Positions 47,101 through 54,727 of a DNA stretch of 64,000 bases are shown piece after piece. A program made the translations under genes and the position numbers. The notes beneath the pieces were generated by a model that was not told where the DNA came from, did not search any database, and worked only from the letters and a program-made list of their open reading frames with translations. Origin of the DNA: UBA1783 sp033808805 (GTDB lineage: Bacteria > Bacillota_I > Bacilli_A > Erysipelotrichales > Erysipelotrichaceae); assembly GCA_033808805.1 (NCBI GenBank), contig JAPXMY010000001.1, forward strand, positions 248,001 to 312,000. Reading direction: 5' to 3'. Numbering within the stretch: position 1 is the first letter of the stretch; the number at the start of each line of letters is the position of its first letter.

Positions 47101-47568
47101 GGTATTGTTGAAGAAGAAATTGAAGAAGCAAAGAATAAGGTCAGTGAAATAGATGGTTATATTCCAAGCAAGTTTGTCAGGGAAGATTTAGAAAAGATTG
47201 AAATTTATCAGAATCTGTCCATTATCAAAAGCGAAAAAGAACTGAAAGAATACAAAAAAGAATTAACCGATTACTATGGCAAACTGCCAACAACAATTAC
47301 TAATCTTTTTGAAAAGAAAAGACTGGAACTGATGCTAAATACTGACAGAATTGCCTCTTATGAGGAATATGAAAAGGAAAATAGAATTGTATTGACTAAG
47401 GAATATTCTTCCTCAATCGATGGAGTTAAATTCTTTGAGAAGATTTCAAAAATTTCAAATGAAATTAAATTAAAATACATAAAGAACGAGATTATCCTGA
47501 TTGTTGAAAAGAAAAAGAACTACATGAACAGGATTGTAAAGATATTGGAGGTAATTAATAATTTATGA
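44173..47568 (+). CDS. mfd: Transcription-repair coupling factor Mfd
   Basis: 1131 residues. UvrB-like N-terminus, the RNA polymerase interaction domain (DYVVHNQHGIGKYEGI at about 475-490), then a RecG-like translocase with Walker A GDVGFGKTEVA, DEEQRFG, SATPIPRTLQMS and QIRGRVGRS. It removes stalled RNA polymerase and recruits UvrA. It overlaps rqcP by four bases. Confidence 0.97.
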   Translation: MINFYQLLQKDPAVLALNKNIEKINGLTETEETLVLAASFHQQQTTKIVVKGNMYSAQQLYYRLYPLLKDDVLLFTMEESLRVEAVAASPSMYGNQMEVLTTLCLDESPKVVITHPMAIIRYLPKKESFEKLILNLSVNQKYNMNDLRNDLIKSGYKQTARIDQPLTFSLRGGVIDVFSIQDEKPLRIEFFDDEIDSIRYFDISTQRTIKQVKNCKIVPASLLIFDEDFSVFEQKVKAQLERDKRKARNFTTLKDNVERDLNYLKNNIFEHYLYRYQCFKENTNSLLDYVEKKQVIISTDDDIRANLQLIIEENYEYINELYSNDSGLNYYSVFDDFDRVVEKHNPYHIKSSFSSIDSIKSKVKMTYFPLLPLDKVVEEIVRLSKRNKVVLSINNTQKELLESAFEQEELALDDFAEFTDVELFEGFNYEDIMVLTAKELFGVKIVKGRYESKFKEAIVLESYTDLKIGDYVVHNQHGIGKYEGIVTKEIQNKLRDYLQIRYKDDDLLLVPLEQFKMVRKFLAAEGVGVKLSKLGSKSWERSKQRIQQEVNDIAERLVNLYSAREENIGHAFSKDDKYSHKFEANFPYQLTEDQQKAIVEIKYDMEQPRPMDRLLCGDVGFGKTEVAMVAAFKAVKDLKQVAYLCPTTILSLQHYNTFVDRFRGFPVKIKLLNRYVVSSQQKQIIKELKEGKIDILIGTHRIISDDVKFHDLGLLIIDEEQRFGVQAKEKIKEYKKNIDVLSLSATPIPRTLQMSLVGVMSLSQLDTAPQDRMPIQTYVVEKNDSLIREVISRELARNGQVFYLYNNVSNIYNVARKISAMVPDATVAVGHGKMNREEIEDVMYRFITKEFNILICTTIIETGIDIPNVNTIIIEDADNFGLAQLYQIRGRVGRSNKIAYAYLMYRSNKQLSETATKRLQAIKEFTELGSGYKIALRDLTIRGAGDLLGERQAGFINTIGMSLYLEMLNKAINKQKGIVEEEIEEAKNKVSEIDGYIPSKFVREDLEKIEIYQNLSIIKSEKELKEYKKELTDYYGKLPTTITNLFEKKRLELMLNTDRIASYEEYEKENRIVLTKEYSSSIDGVKFFEKISKISNEIKLKYIKNEIILIVEKKKNYMNRIVKILEVINNL

Positions 47569-47846
47569 GATTAGATAAATATTTAAAGGTTTCAAGAATA
47601 TTAAAAAGAAGAACAGTATCAAAAGAGTTGGCAGCTAACGAAAGAATTACAGTTAATGGGAAAATTGCCAAACCTTCAAAAGAAGTTAGAATCGGTGATA
47701 TTATTGAAATTACCTATGGTAGCCGAGTAATGAAAATCAGAGTTCTGGATATAAAAGAAGTGGTAAGAAAAAACGATGCCAGCATTCTGTATGAAGTTTT
47801 AGAAGAGTATAGAATTGATCAGGAAGAAAAGATGGAAATTTATTAG
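47565..47846 (+). CDS. rqcP: S4-domain ribosome quality control protein RqcP (YabO/Hsp15-like)
   Basis: 93 residues. The S4 domain occupies the first 60 residues (MRLDKYLKVSRILKRRT, ANERITVNGKIAKPS). In Bacillus the protein aids RqcH in alanine tailing of stalled nascent chains on 50S subunits. Placement directly after mfd supports the call. It ends the long plus-strand run. Confidence 0.92.
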   Translation: MRLDKYLKVSRILKRRTVSKELAANERITVNGKIAKPSKEVRIGDIIEITYGSRVMKIRVLDIKEVVRKNDASILYEVLEEYRIDQEEKMEIY

Positions 47847-47876
47847 AAACTGTTTTTCAGACAGTTTCTTTTTTGT
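47845..47876 (+). terminator. Terminator of the nadK-rqcP run
   Basis: AGAAACTG and CAGTTTCT form an 8-bp stem beginning at the rqcP stop, followed by TTTTT. Confidence 0.85.
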
Positions 47877-47886
47877 ATTATCAATT

Positions 47887-47920
47887 AAAAAAGATGATTT
47901 AAATTTAAATCACCTTTTTA
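47887..47920 (-). terminator. Terminator of the DUF62-ECF operon
   Basis: On the minus strand a long AT-rich stem (AAAAAGGTGATTTAAA with TTTAAATCATCTTTTTT, one mismatch) ends in a T-run. It lies just after the last DUF62 gene of the operon. Confidence 0.7.
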
Positions 47921-47943
47921 ACTAATATAAACTTCATATCAAT

Positions 47944-48786
47944 TTATTTTGATAATTCTACAATCCAGTCTTTACCATCTTTGATGTTATAGGCATCTTT
48001 GAAACTATTTTGATTTAAGCCAATAGAGATATAGTTGCTGCTGGAATTAAATACAACAGGTTTGTTTAAGGCAACATAACCAAATGATTTTTCATAAGGA
48101 ACATCATCTTCAAAATACACTTTATCTTTATGGCTGATTTTAACATGGACAACATCACCATGCCTATAGCCAATTCTGATGAAATCTTTAGTCAGCACAT
48201 TGAAGACTATTGAGCCAAAATGATCTGAAACACTGATAACAATGCCTTTGATATCAGTGCTGGTAACAGTTGCTTTTACGTATTCATAGTCTTCGATAAT
48301 TACCTCATCTATCGGATAAGCAGAACCAACTTCTTCAAAAGAGATAATACCACTGGCTAATCTGGCAGCTGTATAGGCAAAGATATCGCGACCATGGAAT
48401 ACCGATACATCTTCAGTACCTTTGTATCTATTGATGGTAGTGTCAATTTCTCTTACTTCTTCAATGCCTACTTCATAGTAAACATGAGTTAATGTTCCGT
48501 TATCTGGAGTAATAACATAGTTGCCATCTTTTAATCTGGCAACACAGCCTTTTCTTTTTGTTCCTACTCCTGGATCAACAACGCTGACAAAAACAGTGCC
48601 TTTAGGCCAAAACGGAACAACAAAAGCTAACTCTCGTGAAGCAGCAAGAACGTTAAATTGTTCAATTTCATGAGTAATATCAAAACACTCTAATTCACTA
48701 TCGACTTGTTTAACTACTCCACGCATGGTGTTTACTGCTCCCCAGGATAAACTAAAGTCGGTTTGCCATACAATGCTTGGTTTCAT
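47944..48786 (-). CDS. SAM hydroxide adenosyltransferase family protein (DUF62), paralogue 1
   Basis: 280 residues. DUF62/SAM hydrolases split S-adenosylmethionine with water-derived hydroxide into adenosine and methionine. Conserved here are VVDPGVGTKRK (the aspartate and arginine), TPDNGTLTHV and FHGRDIFAY (the histidine). The N-terminal SAM-binding loop, TDFG plus Asp in canonical members, reads TDFSLSW, making this the most divergent of the three copies. It is the last gene of the ECF operon and overlaps paralogue 2 by four bases. Confidence 0.87.
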   Translation of the reverse strand: MKPSIVWQTDFSLSWGAVNTMRGVVKQVDSELECFDITHEIEQFNVLAASRELAFVVPFWPKGTVFVSVVDPGVGTKRKGCVARLKDGNYVITPDNGTLTHVYYEVGIEEVREIDTTINRYKGTEDVSVFHGRDIFAYTAARLASGIISFEEVGSAYPIDEVIIEDYEYVKATVTSTDIKGIVISVSDHFGSIVFNVLTKDFIRIGYRHGDVVHVKISHKDKVYFEDDVPYEKSFGYVALNKPVVFNSSSNYISIGLNQNSFKDAYNIKDGKDWIVELSK

Positions 48787-49628
48787 TTAGTAAACACGAC
48801 CTTCCAGTCTTTTCCAGCCGCTTCGATACCATATTTCTCTGCAAAATTACCTTGATTTAAAGCTAAACAAATATCCAGCATTGAGCCACTGAAGATAATT
48901 GGTTGATTAAGCTGAGCATAACCAAATGATTTATGGAATAAAACAGTTTCATTAAATTTTACTTCATCTTTATAAGTTATTTTGACATTGACATAATCCC
49001 CTTCATTAAAACCAGCTTTTTTAAAGTTTTTATAAGAAATATTTGTAAAGATATTACCAAAATGTTTGAAAACTGTGATAATATTTCCCTCAACATGATT
49101 TTCGCTGATAAATGGATCATAAAAAGTATCGTGTAAAATAACTTCTTCAACTGGATAAGCAGGACCGACTTCTTCAAAGGTAATAACATTAGCAGCTAAT
49201 TTAGCAGCACAATAAGCAAATAAATCACGACCATGGAAAATTGAAGTATCTCTGGTTGATGGAAGACGATTGACTGTCTCATCAATTTCTCTAATTTCTT
49301 CAATGCCGATTTCATAATAGACATGAGTTAAAGTGCCATTATCAGGAGTAACGATATAGTTACCATCTTTTAATTTGGCAACGCAAGCCTTTCTTTTTGT
49401 TCCTACCCCTGGATCAACAACACTGACAAAGATAGTTCCTTTTGGCCAATATGGGACCACAAACATAAGTTGAGCGCTGGCTTGCCAGGTGTTGAAAGGT
49501 GTAATTGAATGAGTGATGTCAATAGTGACTAATTCGGGGCAAATAGTGCTGCAGACACCTTTCATGGTGCAAACACTGCTGTTGTCAGGCCCAAAATCTG
49601 TCATCATAAGAATAGTTGGATATTTCAT
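48783..49628 (-). CDS. SAM hydroxide adenosyltransferase family protein (DUF62), paralogue 2
   Basis: 281 residues, closely similar to paralogue 1 over most of its length, so the two probably arose by duplication within the operon. VVDPGVGTKRK, TPDNGTLTHV and FHGRDLFAY are present. The N-terminal loop reads TDFGPDNSS, closer to the canonical form than in paralogue 1. It starts three bases after the EcfT stop, so it is translated with the transporter. Confidence 0.88.
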   Translation of the reverse strand: MKYPTILMMTDFGPDNSSVCTMKGVCSTICPELVTIDITHSITPFNTWQASAQLMFVVPYWPKGTIFVSVVDPGVGTKRKACVAKLKDGNYIVTPDNGTLTHVYYEIGIEEIREIDETVNRLPSTRDTSIFHGRDLFAYCAAKLAANVITFEEVGPAYPVEEVILHDTFYDPFISENHVEGNIITVFKHFGNIFTNISYKNFKKAGFNEGDYVNVKITYKDEVKFNETVLFHKSFGYAQLNQPIIFSGSMLDICLALNQGNFAEKYGIEAAGKDWKVVFTK

Positions 49629-49631
49629 AAA

Positions 49632-50483
49632 TTACCTCCAATATATCCACATCTTAGGGTCACGTGGGGTGATAAGCCCAGAGATGATATAGTAAGCACA
49701 GAATAGTGCAATTAGACAATAAACAATTTTAAATATTTTATCATTTCTTCTTTCAGGATACTCAGAATAGTATGATCTTTTCTTTCCTTTGCCAAAGCCC
49801 CTTAAATCCATAGCATTAGAAATGTTGCCTACTCTATCAAAAGAAGTAACAATTAAAGGTATTAAAATCAGAATCATCTGTTTTAGACGTTCCATAGGCT
49901 TGGTTTTTTTGGTATCCAGCTCTAAACCTCGACACTGCATTGAAACTGCAATGTTTTCATAATCTCTTGAAATGTCTGGAATATATCTGAAGGCAATCTC
50001 TACAATACTGCCGAGCTTATACGGGAACCCTAAAGAAGTTAAGCCAGCAGATAGCTCACTTGGAGTAATAGACATGATAAAAGCTAAAGAAGTGGTAAAA
50101 GCAGACAACATCTTTAATAATCTGACTGTTAAAAACCAAAGAGTCCCTCTGGTAACAATAAGATAATCGGTATAGGCAAAAAGAATTGTCTGATCACCTG
50201 TATATTCCAGGCCGCAAAGTGGATTAGCTAACCAATATAAAACAATATTAAGAGTATTTATTGCTACAACAAAAATTACGATTGGTTTTATCGTCTTCCA
50301 ACTTGGTTTTAAAGAAATTATACCGATAATTGAAAAAATTAATAAAGGTAGAATAATAGGCAGATCAAAAGACATCATTACAAAGACCATCAAAACAGCG
50401 AATAACCTCACTTTTGTCGTACCAGAAAGTTGATGCAGGAAAGTTTCTCCTTTTGTCAGATTAATAATATTAAGATTTTTCAT
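49632..50483 (-). CDS. ecfT: ECF transporter transmembrane (T) component
   Basis: About 283 residues from the ATG at 50483, preceded by AGAAAGGAG at 9 nt; an upstream in-frame ATG at 50507 lacks a ribosome site. CbiQ-type protein with five or six membrane segments and the coupling motifs with A-R-G: SMQCRGLEL and MDLRGFGKG. It couples ATP hydrolysis to the S component. It overlaps the ATPase gene by 14 bases. It is dedicated to this cluster (group I ECF). Confidence 0.92.
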   Translation of the reverse strand: MKNLNIINLTKGETFLHQLSGTTKVRLFAVLMVFVMMSFDLPIILPLLIFSIIGIISLKPSWKTIKPIVIFVVAINTLNIVLYWLANPLCGLEYTGDQTILFAYTDYLIVTRGTLWFLTVRLLKMLSAFTTSLAFIMSITPSELSAGLTSLGFPYKLGSIVEIAFRYIPDISRDYENIAVSMQCRGLELDTKKTKPMERLKQMILILIPLIVTSFDRVGNISNAMDLRGFGKGKKRSYYSEYPERRNDKIFKIVYCLIALFCAYYIISGLITPRDPKMWIYWR

Positions 50484-52182
50484 GACGTTTTCTCCTTTCT
50501 GAAACAATAAATGATTCGATAAATTTTTCAGGGTCTAAATCTATTCTTGTAGCTAAAGAGTAAAGAGATGTCTGCTTCAGGTTGGCCCTTTCAATGATGT
50601 CGTTGTCAGATAAAATTTTAAATACCGAATCATCACCAATACATTTACCATCAGCAAAAACAATAGCCCTATCAGTATATTCAATAGCCAGGTGCATATC
50701 GTGAGTAATAAATAGTATGGTAATCCCATAATCTCTATTTAAACTTTCTAAAAAAGACATGATTTCAGTATAAACTCGATAATCCTGTCCAGCTGTTGGT
50801 TCATCTAAAATAATTATTTCAGGATTCATAGCCAGAATAGAAGCGATAGTTACTCTTTTTCTTTGACCATAGCTGACAACAGATACAGGCCAGTTTCTCA
50901 TAGGCCAAAGATCACATTTTTTTAATGCTGCTTCAATATTTCTTTCAATTTCTTCTTCAGATTTATTGTTAAGAACCAGGCCTAAAGATACTTCGTCTTT
51001 TATTATGTCCTTAACCAGCATTTGGTTAGGGTTTTGCATTACATAGCCAATTTTTTGTCCTATTTCTTTTATAGAGTATTTAAGATAATTAACTCCTTCT
51101 ATAAAAACTTCACCTTTATCAGGACGAAGAATGCCACAAATAAGTTTAGCAGCTGTGGATTTTCCGGCTCCATTCTTGCCTACTACAGCAATTTTATCAG
51201 CCTTGTTAATGGAAAAAGAAACATCTTCCAGAGCTTTTTTCTTATCATAAGAAAAATCAACATTTTTTACTTCCAATACAACTTCTTTTTCTTCTTCAGG
51301 TTTACTGGTATCAACGCCAGTGTAATAGGAAACAAGTTGATTTTTGTATTTATCAAGATTCATATCAAAGACATTACATGGATTGTCCTCAATAGTGACA
51401 TTACAGCCAGCCATCTTTAAAGCTTGAAGATATAAAGGTTCTCTAATTCCTTTTTCAACTATAATGTTAGAACAAAGCAATTCATTTGGACTCATATCAG
51501 CAACAATCTGTCCATCTTCTAATAAAATTATTCTATCAACTGGACGATACAAAACATCTTCCAGACGATGTTCAATAATTATAACCGTACAGTTATTATT
51601 CTTTTGAATTCTATCAATCAAGTCGATAGCTTGATTACCCATCTGAGGGTCAAGAGCAGCTAAAGGCTCGTCGAAAAGAAGAATTTTAACATGTTCATGC
51701 ATAATACCAGCTAAAGAAACACGTTGTTTCTGTCCGCCAGAAAGATTGTAAGGAACATGTTCTAAAAACTCATGCATACCAACAAGAGTTGCAGAGTTTA
51801 ATACACGTGGAAGCATTTCTTCTCGTGGCATATTGTCATTTTCCAGTGCATAGGCAATATCAGCTCCAACAGATAAACCAACAAATTGGGCATCAGAATC
51901 TTGCAGTACAGTACCGACAAAAGAACTTAAACTAAAAATGCTAGAATTTGATGTTTCATTTCCAGCAATTTTACAAGACCCTTGAATTTCGCCTGGATAT
52001 GAGAAGGGAATTAAACCATTAATACAATTGGCCAAAGTACTTTTTCCACAGCCACTAGGTCCAAGGATAAGTACCTTCTCCCCCTCATATATTGTTAAGT
52101 TTATGTTTTTTAAAGTTGGTTCAAGTTGAGAACTATATCTAAACGTGAAGTCTTTAAATTCAACAATTGGCGATTTTGACAT
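50470..52182 (-). CDS. ECF transporter ATPase, two fused nucleotide-binding domains
   Basis: 570 residues, YkoD-like. Domain 1 (about 1-240): Walker A GPSGCGKST, signature LSGGQKQRV, Walker B ILLFDEP. Domain 2 (about 305-540): Walker A GKNGAGKST, an altered signature VSYGQRKRV and Walker B IIILDEPTAGQD. It replaces separate EcfA1 and EcfA2. One base separates it from the S-component gene. Confidence 0.95.
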   Translation of the reverse strand: MSKSPIVEFKDFTFRYSSQLEPTLKNINLTIYEGEKVLILGPSGCGKSTLANCINGLIPFSYPGEIQGSCKIAGNETSNSSIFSLSSFVGTVLQDSDAQFVGLSVGADIAYALENDNMPREEMLPRVLNSATLVGMHEFLEHVPYNLSGGQKQRVSLAGIMHEHVKILLFDEPLAALDPQMGNQAIDLIDRIQKNNNCTVIIIEHRLEDVLYRPVDRIILLEDGQIVADMSPNELLCSNIIVEKGIREPLYLQALKMAGCNVTIEDNPCNVFDMNLDKYKNQLVSYYTGVDTSKPEEEKEVVLEVKNVDFSYDKKKALEDVSFSINKADKIAVVGKNGAGKSTAAKLICGILRPDKGEVFIEGVNYLKYSIKEIGQKIGYVMQNPNQMLVKDIIKDEVSLGLVLNNKSEEEIERNIEAALKKCDLWPMRNWPVSVVSYGQRKRVTIASILAMNPEIIILDEPTAGQDYRVYTEIMSFLESLNRDYGITILFITHDMHLAIEYTDRAIVFADGKCIGDDSVFKILSDNDIIERANLKQTSLYSLATRIDLDPEKFIESFIVSERRKRHEKS

Positions 52183-52183
52183 A

Positions 52184-52762
52184 TTATTCTTTTGTTAAGT
52201 TAGTGCCACGAGCATTTCTAGCTGCTAAAGCTTTTAAAATAGGAATACCAGCAACAAGTAATACGATTATATTAGAAACAGAAGCAATCCAACCTTGAGC
52301 AATAGATATTTCTAATTCCCCACCAAAGATGATTTTTGTGAAGATTGGAGTGATGACACCAAAGGCAAAGACGCTACCTACAACAACTGTAACAGCATAG
52401 ATAATCATATGTTTAACATCGAAAACGCCTTCATCAATGTTAGCGCCATAAAGTTTTAAGCTACCAACGAATAAACCTAATACCGCATTACCAATTGACC
52501 AGTCGAACCAGAATCCCCAACCACCAATTAAGTCGGCTAAAATATTTCCTACACCACATGCTAAGGCAGCTGGTAGTGGTCCAAACAGGCCTCCAACGAT
52601 AACAGGAACAATCATAGCTAAAGACAAGTTAGTGTTTGTAAATACAGTAATTGATCCATAAACCATTAGTACAGCAAACAAGGCGATACCAATAGCCACA
52701 CCAACAATAGTTCTAGTGTCCCATTTTCCTAATAAAATTTTTCCAATACTTTCTTTTTTCAT
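52184..52762 (-). CDS. ECF transporter substrate-binding (S) component, UPF0397-like
   Basis: About 192 residues from the ATG at 52762, preceded by AAAAGGAG at 7 nt. About five or six membrane segments. VFTNTNLSLAMIVPVIVGG and LFGPLPAALACGVGNILADL resemble the UPF0397/ECF-ribofla_trS group. The ligand cannot be read from the sequence. Because the operon also encodes two SAM-hydrolase paralogues, with a third just upstream, an adenosyl compound, adenosine or methionine derivative is the leading guess; thiamine precursors are the alternative, since YkoD-type ATPases serve those. Confidence 0.85.
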   Translation of the reverse strand: MKKESIGKILLGKWDTRTIVGVAIGIALFAVLMVYGSITVFTNTNLSLAMIVPVIVGGLFGPLPAALACGVGNILADLIGGWGFWFDWSIGNAVLGLFVGSLKLYGANIDEGVFDVKHMIIYAVTVVVGSVFAFGVITPIFTKIIFGGELEISIAQGWIASVSNIIVLLVAGIPILKALAARNARGTNLTKE

Positions 52763-52779
52763 ATTTTTCTCCTTTTCTT

Positions 52780-52905
52780 GCAATATATTCGACACAAAAG
52801 TGTTATTGCCCTAAAATATAAAACGACATCCACAAAGGATGTCATTTAATAAACAAACATCTTCCCTTATGGGTTTATTCTATTTAGTAAATTCGATTAT
52901 GTCAA
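52780..52905 (-). promoter_or_regulatory. Leader and promoter region before the ECF operon
   Basis: On the minus strand TTGACA (52905-52900) contains the TGA stop of the upstream DUF62 gene and is followed after 17 nt by TAGAAT (52882-52877). About 30 nt later a terminator-like hairpin GACATCC/GGATGTC (52843-52825) precedes TTTTATATTTT. GATGT at 52861-52857 could pair with part of its 5' arm as an antiterminator. An inverted repeat GCAATA...TATTGC (52809-52780) lies just before the ribosome site. It may instead simply be the terminator of the upstream gene. Confidence 0.5.
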
Positions 52906-53747
52906 GCAATTTTTCTGAGTTCAACTTGCCAGGCAATGCCTGTTCCAATATTATAGGCATTGGCAAAACTACCTTGATTGATGGCAATAGCTACACAATC
53001 CAGCGAGTTTATATATAACAAAGATTCACCGATATGAACATCAGCAAAACTTCTGGCATAAACCAGGTTATTACTGTATACAGTGCGTGTATTATTCGTA
53101 ATATCTACATTAATCTTATCTCCATGATTGATGTCCAATTGCCTAAATAGTTTACGAGGAATATTTGTCCATAACGAACCATATCTTACATCCAATACAT
53201 CAATAGTTCCAGTAATAACATCATTTTCAATGGTAGCCTTAGCTACAGGCAATTCGACTATTTCCTCAACATCAAATGAAGGACCAATTTGTTCAAATGG
53301 AATTAATCCAGAAGCAAGCCTTGCCCCAGTATAAGCATAAATATCACGCCCGTGGAAAGTATAACTTTCTCCTGAATTTGGAAGTCTATTGACTCTTTCA
53401 TCAAGAATGCGAGCTTCCTTAATGCCTAAGATTCTTTTAATATGAGTCAAAGTTCCATTGTCTGGAGTAACCACATAAGTATCGTTATTTGTTTTGACAA
53501 CAACAGATTTTCGATCACTTCCAACTCCTGGATCAACTACCGAAACAAAAACACTTCCTTTAGGCCAGTAATTAATCGTCTGGATTAAACGATAACTGGC
53601 TTCCCAGATATCATATTGGGGAATATCGTGAGTCAGATCATAAATTCTGATTTCAGAATTAACACAATTGGCAACACCATACATAGCACTGACTGCACCA
53701 TCAGCTCTGCCAAAATCAGATTGTAAAACTAGTGGAAACATAAACAC
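52902..53747 (-). CDS. SAM hydroxide adenosyltransferase family protein (DUF62), paralogue 3
   Basis: 281 residues and the most canonical copy: SDFGRADGAVSAMYGV at the N-terminus, VVDPGVGSDRKSVVV, TPDNGTLTHI, FHGRDIYAYTGA and the C-terminal NSLDCVAIAINQGSFANAY. Family members hydrolyse SAM to adenosine and methionine; some relatives use halide, but the fluorinase-specific loop is not evident. It is the first gene of the minus-strand cluster and seems to have its own promoter. GAGGTG precedes the ATG. Confidence 0.92.
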   Translation of the reverse strand: MFMFPLVLQSDFGRADGAVSAMYGVANCVNSEIRIYDLTHDIPQYDIWEASYRLIQTINYWPKGSVFVSVVDPGVGSDRKSVVVKTNNDTYVVTPDNGTLTHIKRILGIKEARILDERVNRLPNSGESYTFHGRDIYAYTGARLASGLIPFEQIGPSFDVEEIVELPVAKATIENDVITGTIDVLDVRYGSLWTNIPRKLFRQLDINHGDKINVDITNNTRTVYSNNLVYARSFADVHIGESLLYINSLDCVAIAINQGSFANAYNIGTGIAWQVELRKIA

Positions 53748-53767
53748 ACCTCACTTGACACCTTTAG

Positions 53768-53794
53768 AATATAACATTGAAGTACATTTTTCAA
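53768..53794 (-). promoter_or_regulatory. Probable promoter of DUF62 paralogue 3
   Basis: On the minus strand TTGAAA (53794-53789) is followed by overlapping -10 candidates TATATT (15 nt spacing) and TATTCT (17 nt). It lies about 25 nt before the gene. The 112-base gap also holds the divergent divIC promoter region, where no clear elements stand out. Confidence 0.45.
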
Positions 53795-53859
53795 ATATTA
53801 AACCTTGAAAAAGCTAATAAATAATGTTTTAATAAAGTACTTGATAAAAGGTGGTAAAG

Positions 53860-54183
53860 ATGAAAAAGAAAAAGGTTAAAAAGCTCAATCCATTAGGCAA
53901 ACTGGTAAGATTTTTGGGTCTTTTAATAGTAGCTGTTTTAATGGTGGGCATGTATTATCAGATAACTAAAGAAATAAAAACAACCTTCTCTTTACGTGGA
54001 GATATTAAGGAATCCGAAAAAGAAATTGCTAGATTAGAAGCTGAAAAAGAAAGTCTGGAATTACAAAAAGAAAAACTGACAGATGAAAACTATGTCAGTT
54101 CAGTTGCCAGGGGTAAATATTTAATTACCAAGGAAAATGAACAGATATATGTTCTTCCTCCACTTACTGAAGATGGCGATTAA
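53860..54183 (+). CDS. divIC: Septum formation initiator DivIC/FtsB family protein
   Basis: 107 residues from the ATG at 53860, preceded by AAAGGTGG; a GTG three codons upstream is within that site. A basic cytoplasmic N-terminus, one membrane helix at about 18-38, then a coiled coil at about 45-80 (IKESEKEIARLEAEKESLEL) and the conserved ARGKYLITKENE. It bridges divisome proteins with FtsL. In Bacillus divIC lies shortly after yabO/rqcP; here the DUF62-ECF cassette separates them. Confidence 0.9.
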   Translation: MKKKKVKKLNPLGKLVRFLGLLIVAVLMVGMYYQITKEIKTTFSLRGDIKESEKEIARLEAEKESLELQKEKLTDENYVSSVARGKYLITKENEQIYVLPPLTEDGD

Positions 54184-54207
54184 GAAGTTATTAAACTTCT
54201 TTTTTTA
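54184..54207 (+). terminator. Terminator of divIC
   Basis: AGAAGTT pairs with AACTTCT around a short loop, followed by TTTTTT, directly after the divIC stop. It overlaps the 3' end of the convergent NADAR gene. Confidence 0.75.
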
Positions 54208-54676
54208 TTGTGTCTCTTACTTCCATCAAAGCAAAACCGTGCAGGTTTAGACCTTCCCATCTGGAAAGGTTATAGAGCCTGGTATCTCCGTAATTTAAAC
54301 CTGTACCCCAGACTTTATCGGTTTTGCCCACTTTTGCCAGGGCAATATCCTCGGTACTCAAAAGTAGATCTCTTAACTCTTTATTTTGAGAAAACTTGGC
54401 ATAGTTGCCCTTATATAAGTTGATGTGTCTTCTGGCGTTCCAGACTTTATCAACATAGCTGGTAACACTTTTACCATATTCAATGATTTCTTTTCTTTCT
54501 TTGGCATTTAAAAGCTTTTCAGCACGATAGTCATCATTGAACATAACAGCCTTGCGGTATTGCAGATATTGTTCCACACACCAGAATTTATATCCATCAG
54601 CAAAGAAACTGCAGGGATACCAGACACTTAAATAACCATTTTCTTCATCAGCTCGATCAAAATGTATAACTCTCAT
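54191..54676 (-). CDS. NADAR family protein (YbiA-like)
   Basis: 161 residues. NADAR features: LSVWYPCSFFADGYKFWCVEQYLQ near the N-terminus, QYRKAVMFND, ARRHINLYKGN and the C-terminal DKVWGTGLNYGDTRLY. Family members cleave N-glycosidic bonds of ADP-ribose-linked or damaged riboflavin-precursor compounds, and some remove ADP-ribose from DNA bases. It is a single gene between terminators, with no ADP-ribosylating partner next to it. Confidence 0.85.
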   Translation of the reverse strand: MRVIHFDRADEENGYLSVWYPCSFFADGYKFWCVEQYLQYRKAVMFNDDYRAEKLLNAKERKEIIEYGKSVTSYVDKVWNARRHINLYKGNYAKFSQNKELRDLLLSTEDIALAKVGKTDKVWGTGLNYGDTRLYNLSRWEGLNLHGFALMEVRDTIKKEV

Positions 54677-54704
54677 AAAATCACCCCTTCAATTATATAA
54701 GAAA

Positions 54705-54727
54705 AGAAGACTTAAATTAAGCCTTCT
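54705..54727 (-). terminator. Probable terminator of the gpmI-PF06695 unit
   Basis: On the minus strand AGAAG and CTTAA pair with TTAAG and CTTCT around one base, with one mismatch, followed by TTTCTTAT. It overlaps the stop codon of the membrane protein gene. Confidence 0.5.

Noticed and set aside
50022..51420. Plus-strand frames inside the ecfT and ECF ATPase genes, including one of 132 codons
   Set aside because: They lie within strongly conserved genes on the other strand and encode Phe/Tyr/Ile-rich sequence typical of antisense frames.
52835..52882. A larger riboswitch with a P1 stem AATAAAC/GTTTATT enclosing CCCATAAGGG before the ECF operon
   Set aside because: With the -10 at 52882-52877 the transcript would begin near 52870, inside this structure, so the stem would not be made. 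Only the downstream hairpin is kept as a candidate.
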